Assembly: GCA_903906315.1 (NCBI GenBank)
Contig: CAIVJW010000255.1
Coordinates: forward strand, 1-64,000
DNA length: 64,000 nt
Source of the DNA: an uncultured delta proteobacterium
GTDB lineage: Bacteria > Myxococcota_A > Polyangia > Polyangiales > Polyangiaceae
Direction of reading: 5' to 3'
Shown here one piece after another: positions 50,970-59,652 of the stretch. Position numbers and translations under genes: made by a program. Positions within the stretch are counted from its first letter, which is position 1, and the number at the start of each line of letters is the position of its first letter. Under the pieces are notes generated by a model, which was not told the origin of the DNA, ran no database searches, and worked only from the letters and a program-made list of their open reading frames with translations.

Positions 50970-51497
50970 ATGCTCGCGACGGTGGGCGAGCGGTTCGAGA
51001 GCGAAGCCGTGCGCGAGGTCCGCGCCGGCCTCGCGCGCCGCCTCGCGTGGGCCGCACTCTTCGTCCTCCTGACCATCCTGCCCGCCTCCGGCCTGCTCAT
51101 CGGCCTCGGCGCGGCCCTCCACAACCAGGCGATCTCGACGCAGCTGATCGGCCTGTACGCGCTCGCCCAGCCGGCGATCGCGGTCCTCGCGATCGTCGTC
51201 CGCCTCGCGGGGCGGCGTGGGCCGGGCGCCCTCGCCGTCGACGGCACCGACCTCCTCGTCGTGCGCGCCGGCAGCACGGTGTCCCGCATCCCCCTCGATC
51301 GCATCGAGGAGGGTTCGTGGAGCCCGCGCACCGGGGTCGCCGAGCTCGGCCTGCGCGGCGGCGACCGCGTGTGCGCGCGGCTCGGCCGCACCGACGCCCG
51401 CGCGCTGCTCGAGGCTGCCGGGGTTCGAGGCGGCGACGGCCGAGGACCACGCGGCCAGTCCGCGGGCCCGGGCTCCACGGCGCGCAAGGAGGGGTGA
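50970..51497 (+). CDS. membrane protein with PH-like domain, function unknown
   Basis: 175 residues. Two hydrophobic helices in the first half (about 27-50 and 56-80), joined by a short loop, then a cytoplasmic beta domain (about 84-145: LAVDGTDLLVVRAGSTVSRIPLDRIEEGSW, AELGLRGGDRVCARL) resembling bacterial PH-like domains, then a short Gly/Arg tail. Divergent by 86 bases from the glycosidase gene. Its stop codon overlaps the ATG of the next gene (TGATG) and contains that gene's AAGGAGG site, so the two are translationally coupled. Confidence 0.7.
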   Translation: MLATVGERFESEAVREVRAGLARRLAWAALFVLLTILPASGLLIGLGAALHNQAISTQLIGLYALAQPAIAVLAIVVRLAGRRGPGALAVDGTDLLVVRAGSTVSRIPLDRIEEGSWSPRTGVAELGLRGGDRVCARLGRTDARALLEAAGVRGGDGRGPRGQSAGPGSTARKEG

Positions 51498-53119
51498 TGG
51501 ACCGCGAAGCGAGGCGATCTCGGGTGACGGCCGTGGTGGCGTTGATCGGCGCCGCGTGCGGGACCGGCGAAATCTCCGGCAGCGGCGCGGGCGGCGCGCA
51601 CGCGACGACGGCCACGGTCGGCGCAGGCGGCGCCTTCACCACGACGGCCGCAGGCGGCGCAGGCGGCGCCTCCACCACGACGGCCGCAGGCGGCGCGGGC
51701 GGCGCCTCCACCACGACGGCCGCAGGCGGCGCGGGCGGCGCCTCCACCACGAGCGGCACCGGGGGCGCCGGCGGCGTCGCCCCCGCGTGCGTGACGCGGA
51801 TCACCTACGGATCGGCGTGGATCCGACCCGACGGGCACGCGGACTCGTTCGACGACGTCGCCGGCGTGGTCGACTGGGACGGCTCGTGCGCCGACGAGTG
51901 GCCCAATTCGTACGCCATCCTATCCAATGGTTGGAAGCCCTACTTCTCCGGCCAGGGCGCCTGCGTCCTCGCGTTCGATCGCGGCCCGAGCTGCCCCGGC
52001 GCCGGCGCCCCGTGCTCGACGCGGATCGGCTACGGCGTGGCCTGGATCCCCGCCCCGAACCACCCCGATCCGTACGACGACGTCGCGGCGCCGGTGCTCT
52101 GGGACGGCCTCTGCCCGGCCGACGGCGCCGACTCCTATGCTTCGCTATCCAATGGCTGGAATCCGCACTTTGCCGGGCACGGCACATGCTCACTCTCCTT
52201 CCGATACGCCCAGTGCCGGGGCCTCTATGCCAATCCGGTGGTCCCCGTCGACTGCCCCGATCCGGGCATCCTGCGCGACGGCTCAGGGTACGTGATGGCC
52301 TGCACCTCGGGCGGCGCGCCGGACGCCTTTCCCCTCCGCACCTCCGCCGATCTGGTCCACTGGACGGACGCCGGACACATCTTCCCCGCAGGGAAGAAGC
52401 CGGCGTGGGCCACCGGCGACTACTGGGCTCCCGAGGTCCACCGCGTCGGGCCGCAGTACGTCGCCTACTACACCGCGCGTCACCAGGACGGCGCGCTCTC
52501 GATCGGCGCCGCGACTTCGCCGAGCGCGACAGGCCCGTTCACGGACCTCGGCCACCCCCTCGTGCACGACCCCGCCATGGGCATGATCGACGCGACCCAG
52601 TTCGAGGCTCCCGGCGGCGCGCGGTACCTCGTCTGGAAGGCCGACGGCAACGCGGTCGACAAGAAGACGCCCATTTACGGGCAGGAGCTGGCGGCCGACG
52701 GGCTCTCGCTCGTCGGAGGCGCGCAGCAGCTCGTCACCAACGACCTCGGCTGGGAGGGCGTGCTCGTCGAAGGGCCGTGGGTCGTCGCGAGAGGCGGCCA
52801 GTACTACCTCTTCTACAGCGCCAATTTCTACGCGAGCCCCGCCTATGCCCTGGGGGTCGCGCGCGCCGCGTCACCGCTCGGGCCGTACACGAAGGCGCCG
52901 GGGCCCATCGTCGCCTCGAAGGGCGCGTGGGCCGGCCCGGGCCACGGATCCGTCGTCGACACGGCCGCGGGGGACACCTACCTCGTTTACCATGCCTGGG
53001 AGAGCGGCCACGTCGGCGGCCCGCCCGGCCGGGAGGTGCTCGTCGACCGCGTCTTCTGGGAGGGTGGTTGGCCCTCCGTACCGTCCGGACCGTCCAGGCG
53101 ATCGCTGCCCCTGCCCTGA
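51497..53119 (+). CDS. GH43-like lipoprotein with duplicated N-terminal module
   Basis: 540 residues from the ATG at 51497. The lipobox is GAAC (about residue 21). A Gly/Ala/Thr/Ser linker (about 25-90) includes 12-residue repeats. Two tandem modules of about 60 residues follow (about 95-155 and 160-215), each with [IR]xYGxAWI, a DDV stretch, WDG, SYA, LSNGW and a closing Cys: probably a carbohydrate-binding repeat. The catalytic part (about 235-530) is a five-bladed beta-propeller of the GH43 type: DCPDPGILRDGSGYVM (base), GMIDATQFEAPGG (modulator) and LVEGPWVVARGGQYYLFYSA (acid Glu). It likely cuts arabinose- or xylose-containing glycans at the surface. Confidence 0.85.
   Translation: MDREARRSRVTAVVALIGAACGTGEISGSGAGGAHATTATVGAGGAFTTTAAGGAGGASTTTAAGGAGGASTTTAAGGAGGASTTSGTGGAGGVAPACVTRITYGSAWIRPDGHADSFDDVAGVVDWDGSCADEWPNSYAILSNGWKPYFSGQGACVLAFDRGPSCPGAGAPCSTRIGYGVAWIPAPNHPDPYDDVAAPVLWDGLCPADGADSYASLSNGWNPHFAGHGTCSLSFRYAQCRGLYANPVVPVDCPDPGILRDGSGYVMACTSGGAPDAFPLRTSADLVHWTDAGHIFPAGKKPAWATGDYWAPEVHRVGPQYVAYYTARHQDGALSIGAATSPSATGPFTDLGHPLVHDPAMGMIDATQFEAPGGARYLVWKADGNAVDKKTPIYGQELAADGLSLVGGAQQLVTNDLGWEGVLVEGPWVVARGGQYYLFYSANFYASPAYALGVARAASPLGPYTKAPGPIVASKGAWAGPGHGSVVDTAAGDTYLVYHAWESGHVGGPPGREVLVDRVFWEGGWPSVPSGPSRRSLPLP
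51638..51757 (+). repeat. 36-bp tandem repeat, three full units and a partial one
   Basis: The unit start ACCACGACGG occurs at 51638, 51674 and 51710 and in changed form at 51746, exactly 36 bases apart. It is in frame and encodes a Thr/Ala/Gly/Ser dodecapeptide in the lipoprotein linker. Confidence 0.9.
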
Positions 53120-53206
53120 CCGCGCGCCAGGCGAGCGGGCGCCTTTCGCCCTTCGTCGGGCCTCGCGCCGCGATCGCGCCGCGCAGCCACCGTCCTCGCC
53201 TCCCCG

Positions 53207-55555
53207 CTACGGCAGCTTGGCGAGCTTGGCGCCGACCTTGGGGTCGTCGAGCGACTCGAGCGGGAACCCGAGCGCCACGACCCGCCCGCCGCCGGGCGTC
53301 GCCGTGCGCACGCACGCCGCGCCCGCGACGCCGGCGGCGTACCGCAGGCAAACGGCGCCGCCGGCCGCTGGGGCGATCACGTCGGGGTAGGCGACCTCGT
53401 GGCGCCCGAGCTTCGAGAACCGCGCGAGCGACAGGTCGATCGCGACGTCGCCGGCCTCGAGCCACGTGGTCTTCGCGTCGTCTGCCACGTAGTCGATGCC
53501 GAGCACCTCGCGCGCGAAGGCCGCGTCCTCGGGCGACCCTTTCGCAACGAGGTCCCAGCCGATCTCCGCGCCCGACACGAACAGGCGGCCGGCGCCCTTC
53601 ACGAACGCGCGCACGGTCTCCTGCTCGACGACCGAGAACGTGCGCCCGGCGGCCGACTCGCGGCCGAGCGCCCAGACGACCGCCGGCCGCGCCGCGAGGT
53701 CGACCCCGCCAGCCTCGACGAGCGCGTGCGAGGCGCTGTCGAACGGCCCATCGATGGCGGCCGCGTGCGCGACGGCCGCGTCGGTGCCCCAGCGCATCGG
53801 GTTCTCCGGCACGGGCTCGGCGGCGTAGCGATCGTTTCCATCGACGAAGAGCGTCGGAGCTCCGCCCGCCCCCAGCCGCGCGGCGAGCACGCTCGAGGGC
53901 GCGCCCTCGCCGGCGTCGTTCACGGCGGTCACGCGGACGAACAGGCCGCCATTCATGGCCAGCGTGCGGTGCACCGGCTTCTTCACGAGCCGCGCGTCCT
54001 CGCGACGCCACGTCCGCCCGTCGGGGCTGCGCCACACGAGGTAGCCGGTCGCGCCGGCGACCTCTTCCAGCTCGACGGTCACGCTCTGCCCGTTGCGATC
54101 GTCGGTGACGCGAAGGAGGCGAGGCGTCTCGGGCAGCCCGCTCGATCCGCGCCGGTCCTTGCCGATTGCGGTCACCGCGGCGTCGACGGCGCCGCGCGCG
54201 CTCGCGGTGTCCTGCACGCCGTTGGCGAGGAACGAGGCGAGGTAGCGCTGCCCGTCGTGGCGGTGAAACAGCACGCCGCTCAGCGCGACCACGCCCGTGA
54301 GCGTGCCCGTCTTGCCCCAGAAGCGGCCGGCCGTGTCCTTGCCGGTCATGCGGCTCGCGATCGTGCCGCGCACGCCCGCGATCGCGAGCGAATGGACGTA
54401 GGCGGACCACTCGGCGCGCGTCGACATCGCCCGGAGGAGCTCCACGATCTGCCGCGGCTTGACGAGGTTCGCGTGCGAGAGGCCCGATCCGTCCTCGAGC
54501 ACGAGCCCGTCGTGCGCCACGCCGAGGTCGTCGAGCATCGCCTGCACGGTCACGAAGCCGTCCGCGAAGGTGCTCTGGCCGCCGTTCACGCGGCCGAGGT
54601 GGTGCATCAGGAGGTCCGCGAGCTCGTTGTGGCTCGGCACGTTGATCGCGTGTGCGAAGACGTCCATCGACGCGCTCGGGGCGCCGACGAGCAGCACCGT
54701 GCCGGCCGGCGCGTCGAAGCCTTGGGCCGTGGTCGCCGCGCCTCCGACCGCGAGGCCCGCGTCGACCAGGGCCTTGCGCAGCGCGCTCGCCGCCTGGGCA
54801 CGCTCGGCGGCGAAGTCGATGGTCCCGAGCGAGTCGCCCTCGTAGACGACCTCACCCTTCACGACGACGCCGCCCGCGACGCTCTTCACGCCCGACGCCG
54901 CGAGCACGCCGGTGATCGCGTCGAAGGCCTGGCGGGCGGCGTCCCCGCACCACGGCGTGCTGGCAGGGTCGTGCTCGGCGACGAGCGTGACGTCGCCCGG
55001 GACCGCGCCGCCGACCGGGGCCGGCCCGTAGAGGCCCACGTTGGGCCGCCCCGCCTCGCCCTCGAAGATCAGCGCCGACGCGGTCGTGAACAGCTTCGTG
55101 TTGGAAGCGGGCGTGCGCGGCGTGTCGGGCTTGCGCTCGTAGAGCACCTGCCCGGTCTCGAGGCCAACGACGAGCCCGGAGACCGCCCCGGTCGCGCCGT
55201 CGAGCGCGGCGTCGACCTCGGCCTTCAGCGCGGTGACCGCGGCCGCGTCCAGATCGGGCGGGATCGGCGCAGGATCGAAGGGATCTTCGGCGACGACGGT
55301 CGAGGTCGTCGTCGCCCCGCCGGCCCCGCCGCCACCCGTCGCGGACGCGCCGCCCGCGCTCGAGGAGGCCCCGCCCGAGCCGCCCGCGGCCGTCGCGCCG
55401 CCGGTCCCCGGGGCGCCGCCGGCCCCGCCCGACGTCGCGGTCGCGCCGCCACCGCCGACGCCTGCGATCGACGTGGAGGTGGCGGCGTCGTCGCCGCACC
55501 CGGAGAGGGTGACGAGCGAGGCCAAGGCGAGCGCGGCGCGGCGACGGCGGAGCAT
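53207..55555 (-). CDS. dacB: S13 D-Ala-D-Ala carboxypeptidase fused to FN3 and GATase-like domains
   Basis: 782 residues from the ATG at 55555; an extra six-residue N terminus is possible. Lipobox LSGC at about residue 20, then a Gly/Ala/Ser linker (about 30-90). The penicillin-binding S13 domain (about 105-460) has all three motifs: SxxK in PASNTKLFT (about 151), SxN in PSHNELADLL (about 307) and KTG in WGKTGTLTG (about 414). A fibronectin-like unit (about 480-555: VTVELEEVAGATGYLVW, VRVTAVNDAGEG) follows. The last 220 residues (LFVDGNDRYAAE, ALVEAGGVDLAARPAVVWALG, FVKGAGRLFVSGAEIGWDL) resemble the ThuA/GATase-like domain seen after carbohydrate-active enzymes. Typical DacB ends after the S13 part. 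Confidence 0.88.
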   Translation of the reverse strand: MLRRRRAALALASLVTLSGCGDDAATSTSIAGVGGGGATATSGGAGGAPGTGGATAAGGSGGASSSAGGASATGGGGAGGATTTSTVVAEDPFDPAPIPPDLDAAAVTALKAEVDAALDGATGAVSGLVVGLETGQVLYERKPDTPRTPASNTKLFTTASALIFEGEAGRPNVGLYGPAPVGGAVPGDVTLVAEHDPASTPWCGDAARQAFDAITGVLAASGVKSVAGGVVVKGEVVYEGDSLGTIDFAAERAQAASALRKALVDAGLAVGGAATTAQGFDAPAGTVLLVGAPSASMDVFAHAINVPSHNELADLLMHHLGRVNGGQSTFADGFVTVQAMLDDLGVAHDGLVLEDGSGLSHANLVKPRQIVELLRAMSTRAEWSAYVHSLAIAGVRGTIASRMTGKDTAGRFWGKTGTLTGVVALSGVLFHRHDGQRYLASFLANGVQDTASARGAVDAAVTAIGKDRRGSSGLPETPRLLRVTDDRNGQSVTVELEEVAGATGYLVWRSPDGRTWRREDARLVKKPVHRTLAMNGGLFVRVTAVNDAGEGAPSSVLAARLGAGGAPTLFVDGNDRYAAEPVPENPMRWGTDAAVAHAAAIDGPFDSASHALVEAGGVDLAARPAVVWALGRESAAGRTFSVVEQETVRAFVKGAGRLFVSGAEIGWDLVAKGSPEDAAFAREVLGIDYVADDAKTTWLEAGDVAIDLSLARFSKLGRHEVAYPDVIAPAAGGAVCLRYAAGVAGAACVRTATPGGGRVVALGFPLESLDDPKVGAKLAKLP

Positions 55556-55604
55556 GCCCCGAGTGTAGGGCACTCGACGTCGCCCGGGGGCGGGCGAAGC
55601 GAGG

Positions 55605-56645
55605 CTACGCGCGCGCCGAGCCGTCGCCGTTGCGGTCGCGGCCGTTCTGCCAGTCCACCATCCAGCCCGGGTATTCCGGGGGCAGCGCGCTCGCCGCGTC
55701 GAGCGCCGCGACCTCGTCGCCCGTGAGCTCGACCTTCGTGGAAGCGAGGTTGTCGTCGAGCTGCGCCTGCGTGCGCGCGCCGAGGATCACGCTCGTCACG
55801 GAGGGCTTCTGGAGCAGGTACGCGAGCGCGATCTGCGCGACGCTCACGCCGTGCGCGGCCGCGACGGGACGCATCGCGTCGACGCAGCCCTTCGCCCTCG
55901 CCTTGTCGACGATCGGAAAATCGAAGGTCGTGCGGCGCGCTCCCTCGGGGCCCTTGCCCTCGAAGTCGAACTTGCCGCTGAGCAGGCCGCCCGCGAGCGG
56001 TGACCACGGCAGGATGCCGAGCCCCTCCTCCTCCGCGAGCGGCACGACCTCGCGCTCGAGGTCGCGGCTCGCGATGGAGTAGTACATTTGCGCCGAGACG
56101 AAGCGCGAGAGGCCCAGTCGATCGGCGATGGCGAGCGCCTTCATGGCCTGCCAGGCGGGCAGGTTGCAAAAGCCGACGTAGCGGACCTTGCCGGCGCGCA
56201 CGAGGCCATCGAGCGTGACGAGCGTCTCCTCGAGCGGCGTGGAGCGGTCGACGCCGTGGATCTGGTAGAGGTCGACGTAGTCCGTGCGCAGGCGCCGCAG
56301 GCTCTCGTCGATCGACGTGAGGATGTGCTTGCGCGAGAGGCCCGCGTCGTTGTGGCCAGGCCCCATGCGGCCGCGGACCTTGGTCGCGATCACGAGCGAG
56401 TCGCGCGCCACGCCGAGCTTGTCGATCGCCCCGGCGACGAGCTTCTCGCTCTCGCCCTCGTGGTAGACGTTCGCGGTGTCGACGAAGTTGACGCCGGCGT
56501 CGATCGCGGCCCGGAGCTGCGCGGCGACCGCGTCGAGGCCGAGGTCGCCGATGGTGGCCCAGAAGCCCTTGCCGCCATAGGTCATGGTGCCGAGGCAAAG
56601 CTCGGAGACGTAGAGGCCGGTACGGCCGAGTCGTCGGTAGCGCAT
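55605..56645 (-). CDS. aldo/keto reductase
   Basis: 346 residues from the ATG at 56645, preceded by AAGGAAGG. An NADPH-dependent oxidoreductase with the (beta/alpha)8 fold. Motifs: LGRTGLYVSELCLGTMTYGG, GVNFVDTANVYHEGESE (catalytic Asp and Tyr), IATKVRGRMG (Lys) and YVDLYQIHGVDRSTP (His), with cofactor region LGARTQAQLDDNLAS. The subfamily is that of YajO/Tas-like oxidoreductases. No physiological substrate can be read from the sequence. It is 49 bases upstream of the carboxypeptidase end and stands apart from the DHH gene across a 264-base divergent gap. Confidence 0.95.
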   Translation of the reverse strand: MRYRRLGRTGLYVSELCLGTMTYGGKGFWATIGDLGLDAVAAQLRAAIDAGVNFVDTANVYHEGESEKLVAGAIDKLGVARDSLVIATKVRGRMGPGHNDAGLSRKHILTSIDESLRRLRTDYVDLYQIHGVDRSTPLEETLVTLDGLVRAGKVRYVGFCNLPAWQAMKALAIADRLGLSRFVSAQMYYSIASRDLEREVVPLAEEEGLGILPWSPLAGGLLSGKFDFEGKGPEGARRTTFDFPIVDKARAKGCVDAMRPVAAAHGVSVAQIALAYLLQKPSVTSVILGARTQAQLDDNLASTKVELTGDEVAALDAASALPPEYPGWMVDWQNGRDRNGDGSARA

Positions 56646-56909
56646 CGCGGATCCTTCCTTCAGGGTTCGTGGTCGGTGCGGGCCGCCCCCGCCGCGCGTG
56701 TCGATCCCACCGCTGTCGGTAGCTCGTCGGTCGCGCCGAAGCACGCCGCCTCCGCCGCGCCGCCCGCGATCGCCGGGATAGCGGGAGCACGAGCAGGACC
56801 GCGGCGTCGCACCACGCCGAGCAGGCTACGGGATCGCGACCGAGGTCGCCGCCCTCGCCGCACGGGCGTCCTACCCCGCCCGGCGGTGCGTGCTACGAAG
56901 GGAGCCCAC
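56646..56909. other. intergenic region between divergent genes
   Basis: 264 bases separate the aldo/keto reductase (minus) and DHH phosphoesterase (plus) starts. Apart from the two ribosome binding sites (AAGGAAGG and GAAGGGAG) I see no RNA gene, clear promoter or long inverted repeat. Confidence 0.5.
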
Positions 56910-57896
56910 ATGCCCCGGAAGCTCCTCGTCGCGACCCACGGACACTGCTTCGACGGCATGGCGAGCGCCGCGCTCTTCGTGCACCTCCTGCGCGCCCTGC
57001 GCGGCAAGAGCGCCCCGGAGCTGCGCTACAAGTCCTTCGGCTACGGGCCAGGGCTGCGCATGATCCCGGAGGCGTGGCTCGACGGCGACGAGAACGCGAT
57101 CCTCGATTTTCGGTACACGCCGAGCGACCGAGTGAACTGGTACTTCGATCACCACGTCACCGCCTTCGGATCCGACGCCGAGCGCGACGCGGCGATCGCC
57201 GGCGCGCTGCCCGCAGACGACCCCGCCGACGGGCGCCGCGTGTTCTTCGATCCGACGTACTCGTCGTGCACCAAGCTCATCGCCGACGTCGCGCGCACGA
57301 CCTTCGGCGTCGACGTCTCCTCGCTCGACGAGCTCACGCGGTGGGCCGACGTCATCGACGCCGCCCGCTTCGACTCCGCCGAAGCGGCGGTCGACCGCAC
57401 CGAGCCGGTGCTCCAGCTCGCGGGCGTCATCGAGCACCACGGCGACACGGCGTTCTTGGCGAACATCATGCCGACGCTCCTCGAGCAAGGCCTCCACGAT
57501 TTCGCGCGAGGCGCCCGCGTGCGCAAGCTGTGGCGGCCGATCGCAGCGGCCAACGACGCGTTCCGCGTGCGGGTGGCCGAGAAGGCCGTCCGCATGGGCC
57601 GCGCGGTGCTCGTCGACCTCTGCGACGCGCAGGCCGACGTGGGCGTGAAGTTCGTGACGTACGCGCTCTACCCGGAGGCCGTCTACTCGGTGATGCTGGT
57701 GCGCGGCCGCCAGCACTACAAGCTGTCGATTGGCTACAACCCCTGGTGCGGGTCGCAGCGCGATCGCGACATCTCGTCCATCTGCCAGCGCTACGGCGGA
57801 GGGGGCCACCCGACCGTCGGCGCGGCGACGTTCCCGCTCTCCGCGCTCGACCGCGCGCAAGAGGCCGCGAACGCGGTGGCGCGGGAGCTCGCGTGA
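56910..57896 (+). CDS. DHH-family phosphoesterase
   Basis: 328 residues from the ATG at 56910 with GAAGGGAG upstream. Motif I THGHCFDGMASA carries the conserved Asp; motif III is WYFDHHVTAF (about 72-81). The C-terminal DHHA1-like domain includes LSIGYNPWCG and the substrate-binding GGGGHPTVGAATF (about 298-310). Family members hydrolyse cyclic dinucleotides, oligoribonucleotides or pyrophosphates, with two metal ions in the cytoplasm. The preceding region between motifs (FFDPTYSSCTKLIADV) resembles motif II. Substrate is uncertain. It overlaps the next gene by 4 bp (GTGA). Confidence 0.88.
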   Translation: MPRKLLVATHGHCFDGMASAALFVHLLRALRGKSAPELRYKSFGYGPGLRMIPEAWLDGDENAILDFRYTPSDRVNWYFDHHVTAFGSDAERDAAIAGALPADDPADGRRVFFDPTYSSCTKLIADVARTTFGVDVSSLDELTRWADVIDAARFDSAEAAVDRTEPVLQLAGVIEHHGDTAFLANIMPTLLEQGLHDFARGARVRKLWRPIAAANDAFRVRVAEKAVRMGRAVLVDLCDAQADVGVKFVTYALYPEAVYSVMLVRGRQHYKLSIGYNPWCGSQRDRDISSICQRYGGGGHPTVGAATFPLSALDRAQEAANAVARELA

Positions 57897-58663
57897 CCGC
57901 GTCGGGGTGGCTCGCCGCGCCTCGCCCCAGGCCCCTCGTGCTCGGCCACCGCGGCGTGCGGGGCCCCGCGCCCGAGAACACGATGGCGGCGTTCGAGGAG
58001 GCCGCACGCCAGGGCGCCGACGGCTTCGAGCTCGACGTGCGCCTCTGCGCGACGGGCGAGGTGGTGGTCCTGCACGACCCGACGCTCGCGGCCGCGACCG
58101 GCGGCAACGACCCGCGCGCGGCCGACTCGCTCGCCTGGGACGAGCTCCGCCGCGTCGAAGTCGGCGCGGGCGAGCGTCCGCCGCTGCTCCGCGACGCGCT
58201 CGCGTTCGCCCGCGAGCGCGCGCTCGTGGTCGACGTCGAGCTCAAGCACGACGTGCCCGATCGCCGCGCGCTGCTCGCCGCCACCGCGCGCATGCTCGCG
58301 GCGTGGGACCCGGCCCATCGGGTCTTCGTGTCGTCGTTCGACCCGTGGCTGCTCGCCGGCTTCGGCGCGCTCGTCCCGCGCGTCCCGCGCGCGCAGCTCG
58401 TGCACCGCAGCCGTCACACGCCGCTGCACGCCGCGCTCGCGCTGCCGCTCGGCGCCCGCGCCGTGGCCCTCGAGCGCACGGTCGCGTCGCCGCGCACCGT
58501 GCGGCGCCTGCGGGCCGCAGGGGTCGTCGTCTGCGCCTGGACGGTGAACGCACCACAGGAGGCGCGCGACCTGCGCGCGATCGATGTCGGCGTCCTGATC
58601 ACCGACGCGCCGAGCGTCGTGATCGAAGCGCTCGCCGGTCCGGGTCAGTCGCAGTCGACGTAG
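57893..58663 (+). CDS. glycerophosphodiester phosphodiesterase
   Basis: 256 residues from the GTG at 57893, which overlaps the DHH stop by 4 bp. TIM-barrel GDPD motifs: LGHRGVRGPAPENTMAAFEEA near residue 20 (catalytic His-Arg), FELDVRLCATGEVVVLHDPTL (acidic metal residues and second His) and VDVELKHD (third acidic site). It would cleave glycerophosphodiesters to glycerol-3-phosphate and an alcohol. No signal peptide, so it is cytoplasmic. Its stop codon lies 19 bases beyond the stop of the convergent lipoprotein gene, so the two reading frames overlap tail to tail. Confidence 0.95.
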   Translation: MTASGWLAAPRPRPLVLGHRGVRGPAPENTMAAFEEAARQGADGFELDVRLCATGEVVVLHDPTLAAATGGNDPRAADSLAWDELRRVEVGAGERPPLLRDALAFARERALVVDVELKHDVPDRRALLAATARMLAAWDPAHRVFVSSFDPWLLAGFGALVPRVPRAQLVHRSRHTPLHAALALPLGARAVALERTVASPRTVRRLRAAGVVVCAWTVNAPQEARDLRAIDVGVLITDAPSVVIEALAGPGQSQST

Positions 58664-59538
58664 TCCTGGCGCACGCCGCCCGGCACGGGCTGCGTGAAGG
58701 TCCCCGGCACGATCGGCGGGTTCCACTTCGCGTCCTTGTATTGAATGAGGACGTCCTGATCCGTGTTCGGCACCCGCACGCGGATCGATCGCGGTAGCTC
58801 GGCGTCGCACGGGCCGCCGCTCGGAGGGACCGCGGGGTCGACCCCGTCCTCGTCCACGCGCGGAGGCGCGGTGTGCGCGACCTCGTGGTGGGCGAGCGCC
58901 GCGTCGTAGAGCGAGACGCCGCGCTGCTCGATGGCGACGTTGACCACGCGGAGCCGCTGCTCGGCGAAGGGGCGGTCCCAGTCGTCGGGGCGCACCTCGA
59001 GGCGCACCTCCTGGAGGGCGTCATGCTTGCCGCGCACGAGCACCCGATAGAAACCGCCGCGATCCCACGCGATCGAGGCGTCCGCGGCCTCGTGCATCAG
59101 GACCGGCGCCTCGCCGCGCAGGAGCGAGACGAGCGCGTGCCCGGGCACCGGCACCCGCGTCAGCCGCGCGAGGTTGCATGCCTTCGCCGGGCCGTGGAGA
59201 AACTGCTTGTCCTTCGCGTCGGCAAGCGCGAAGCGGCGGCCATCGGAGGTGAGCGTGTACAGGCTGAGGCCGAACGGGCTCACGACCTCGAAGCGCACGC
59301 GATCGGGGTTGACCGCGAAGAGGTACAGATCCCCGCGCACGCGACCCTGAGCCGCGAACACGTCGATCTTCGCGGCGCCCTGCACGCCGTTGACGCAGGC
59401 GTACGACGCCTTCATCCGGCCGAGCGCGGCGTCCGCGGTCGGGAACTGCGATCGAGGCGGTGCGACGCCGCAACCGACCAGCCCGCACGCGGCCCACAGC
59501 GCGACGGCCCGCGCCCGACCGCCCGTCGCGGACCCCAC
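58645..59538 (-). CDS. lipoprotein with LolA/DUF4292-like fold
   Basis: 297 residues from a GTG at 59538. The longer frame to 59652 runs through an intergenic hairpin element and was rejected. The lipobox is LVGC (about residue 23). The mature protein has the half-barrel strand pattern of LolA/LppX/DUF4292 proteins: ALGRMKASYACVNGVQGAAKIDVF, GDLYLFAVNPDRVRFEVVSPFGLSLYTLTSDG, RVLVRGKHDALQEVRLEVRP. A Pro-rich loop (about 220-255) precedes a final region with two Cys. It may carry lipid or scaffold an outer-membrane complex. It overlaps the GDPD gene at the 3' end. The start is uncertain. Confidence 0.78.
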   Translation of the reverse strand: MGSATGGRARAVALWAACGLVGCGVAPPRSQFPTADAALGRMKASYACVNGVQGAAKIDVFAAQGRVRGDLYLFAVNPDRVRFEVVSPFGLSLYTLTSDGRRFALADAKDKQFLHGPAKACNLARLTRVPVPGHALVSLLRGEAPVLMHEAADASIAWDRGGFYRVLVRGKHDALQEVRLEVRPDDWDRPFAEQRLRVVNVAIEQRGVSLYDAALAHHEVAHTAPPRVDEDGVDPAVPPSGGPCDAELPRSIRVRVPNTDQDVLIQYKDAKWNPPIVPGTFTQPVPGGVRQDYVDCD

Positions 59539-59591
59539 CCGCCCCGACCCGCCGTCGCCGTGAGGCGAGAGCGAACCCGGAGCCCCACGGG

Positions 59592-59617
59592 CCCCCTCTC
59601 CCTTCAGGGAGGGGGGG
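59592..59617 (-). terminator. 12-bp hairpin in gap between minus-strand genes
   Basis: Arms CCCCCTCTCCCT (59592-59603) and AGGGAGGGGGGG (59606-59617) pair over 12 bp with one T-G wobble and a 2-base loop. It lies in the gap between the HARE-HTH gene (stop 59653) and the lipoprotein start (59538). Similar GGGAG/CTCCC palindromes are widespread intergenic elements. It may end the upstream transcript, and it argues against the longer lipoprotein start. Confidence 0.5.
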
Positions 59618-59652
59618 CTGGGCGGTGAGGTCTGCGCAGCCGGGTCGAGCAC

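Noticed and set aside
51217-54108. 963-codon plus-strand frame
   Set aside because: Arg/Pro-rich shadow of the GH43-like gene and of the opposite-strand carboxypeptidase gene; no domain.
59539-59652. 38-codon N-terminal extension of the LolA-like lipoprotein
   Set aside because: It would translate a hairpin element (SPPSLKGEGA-type peptide) and displaces the lipobox from the N terminus. The GTG at 59538 places the signal correctly.
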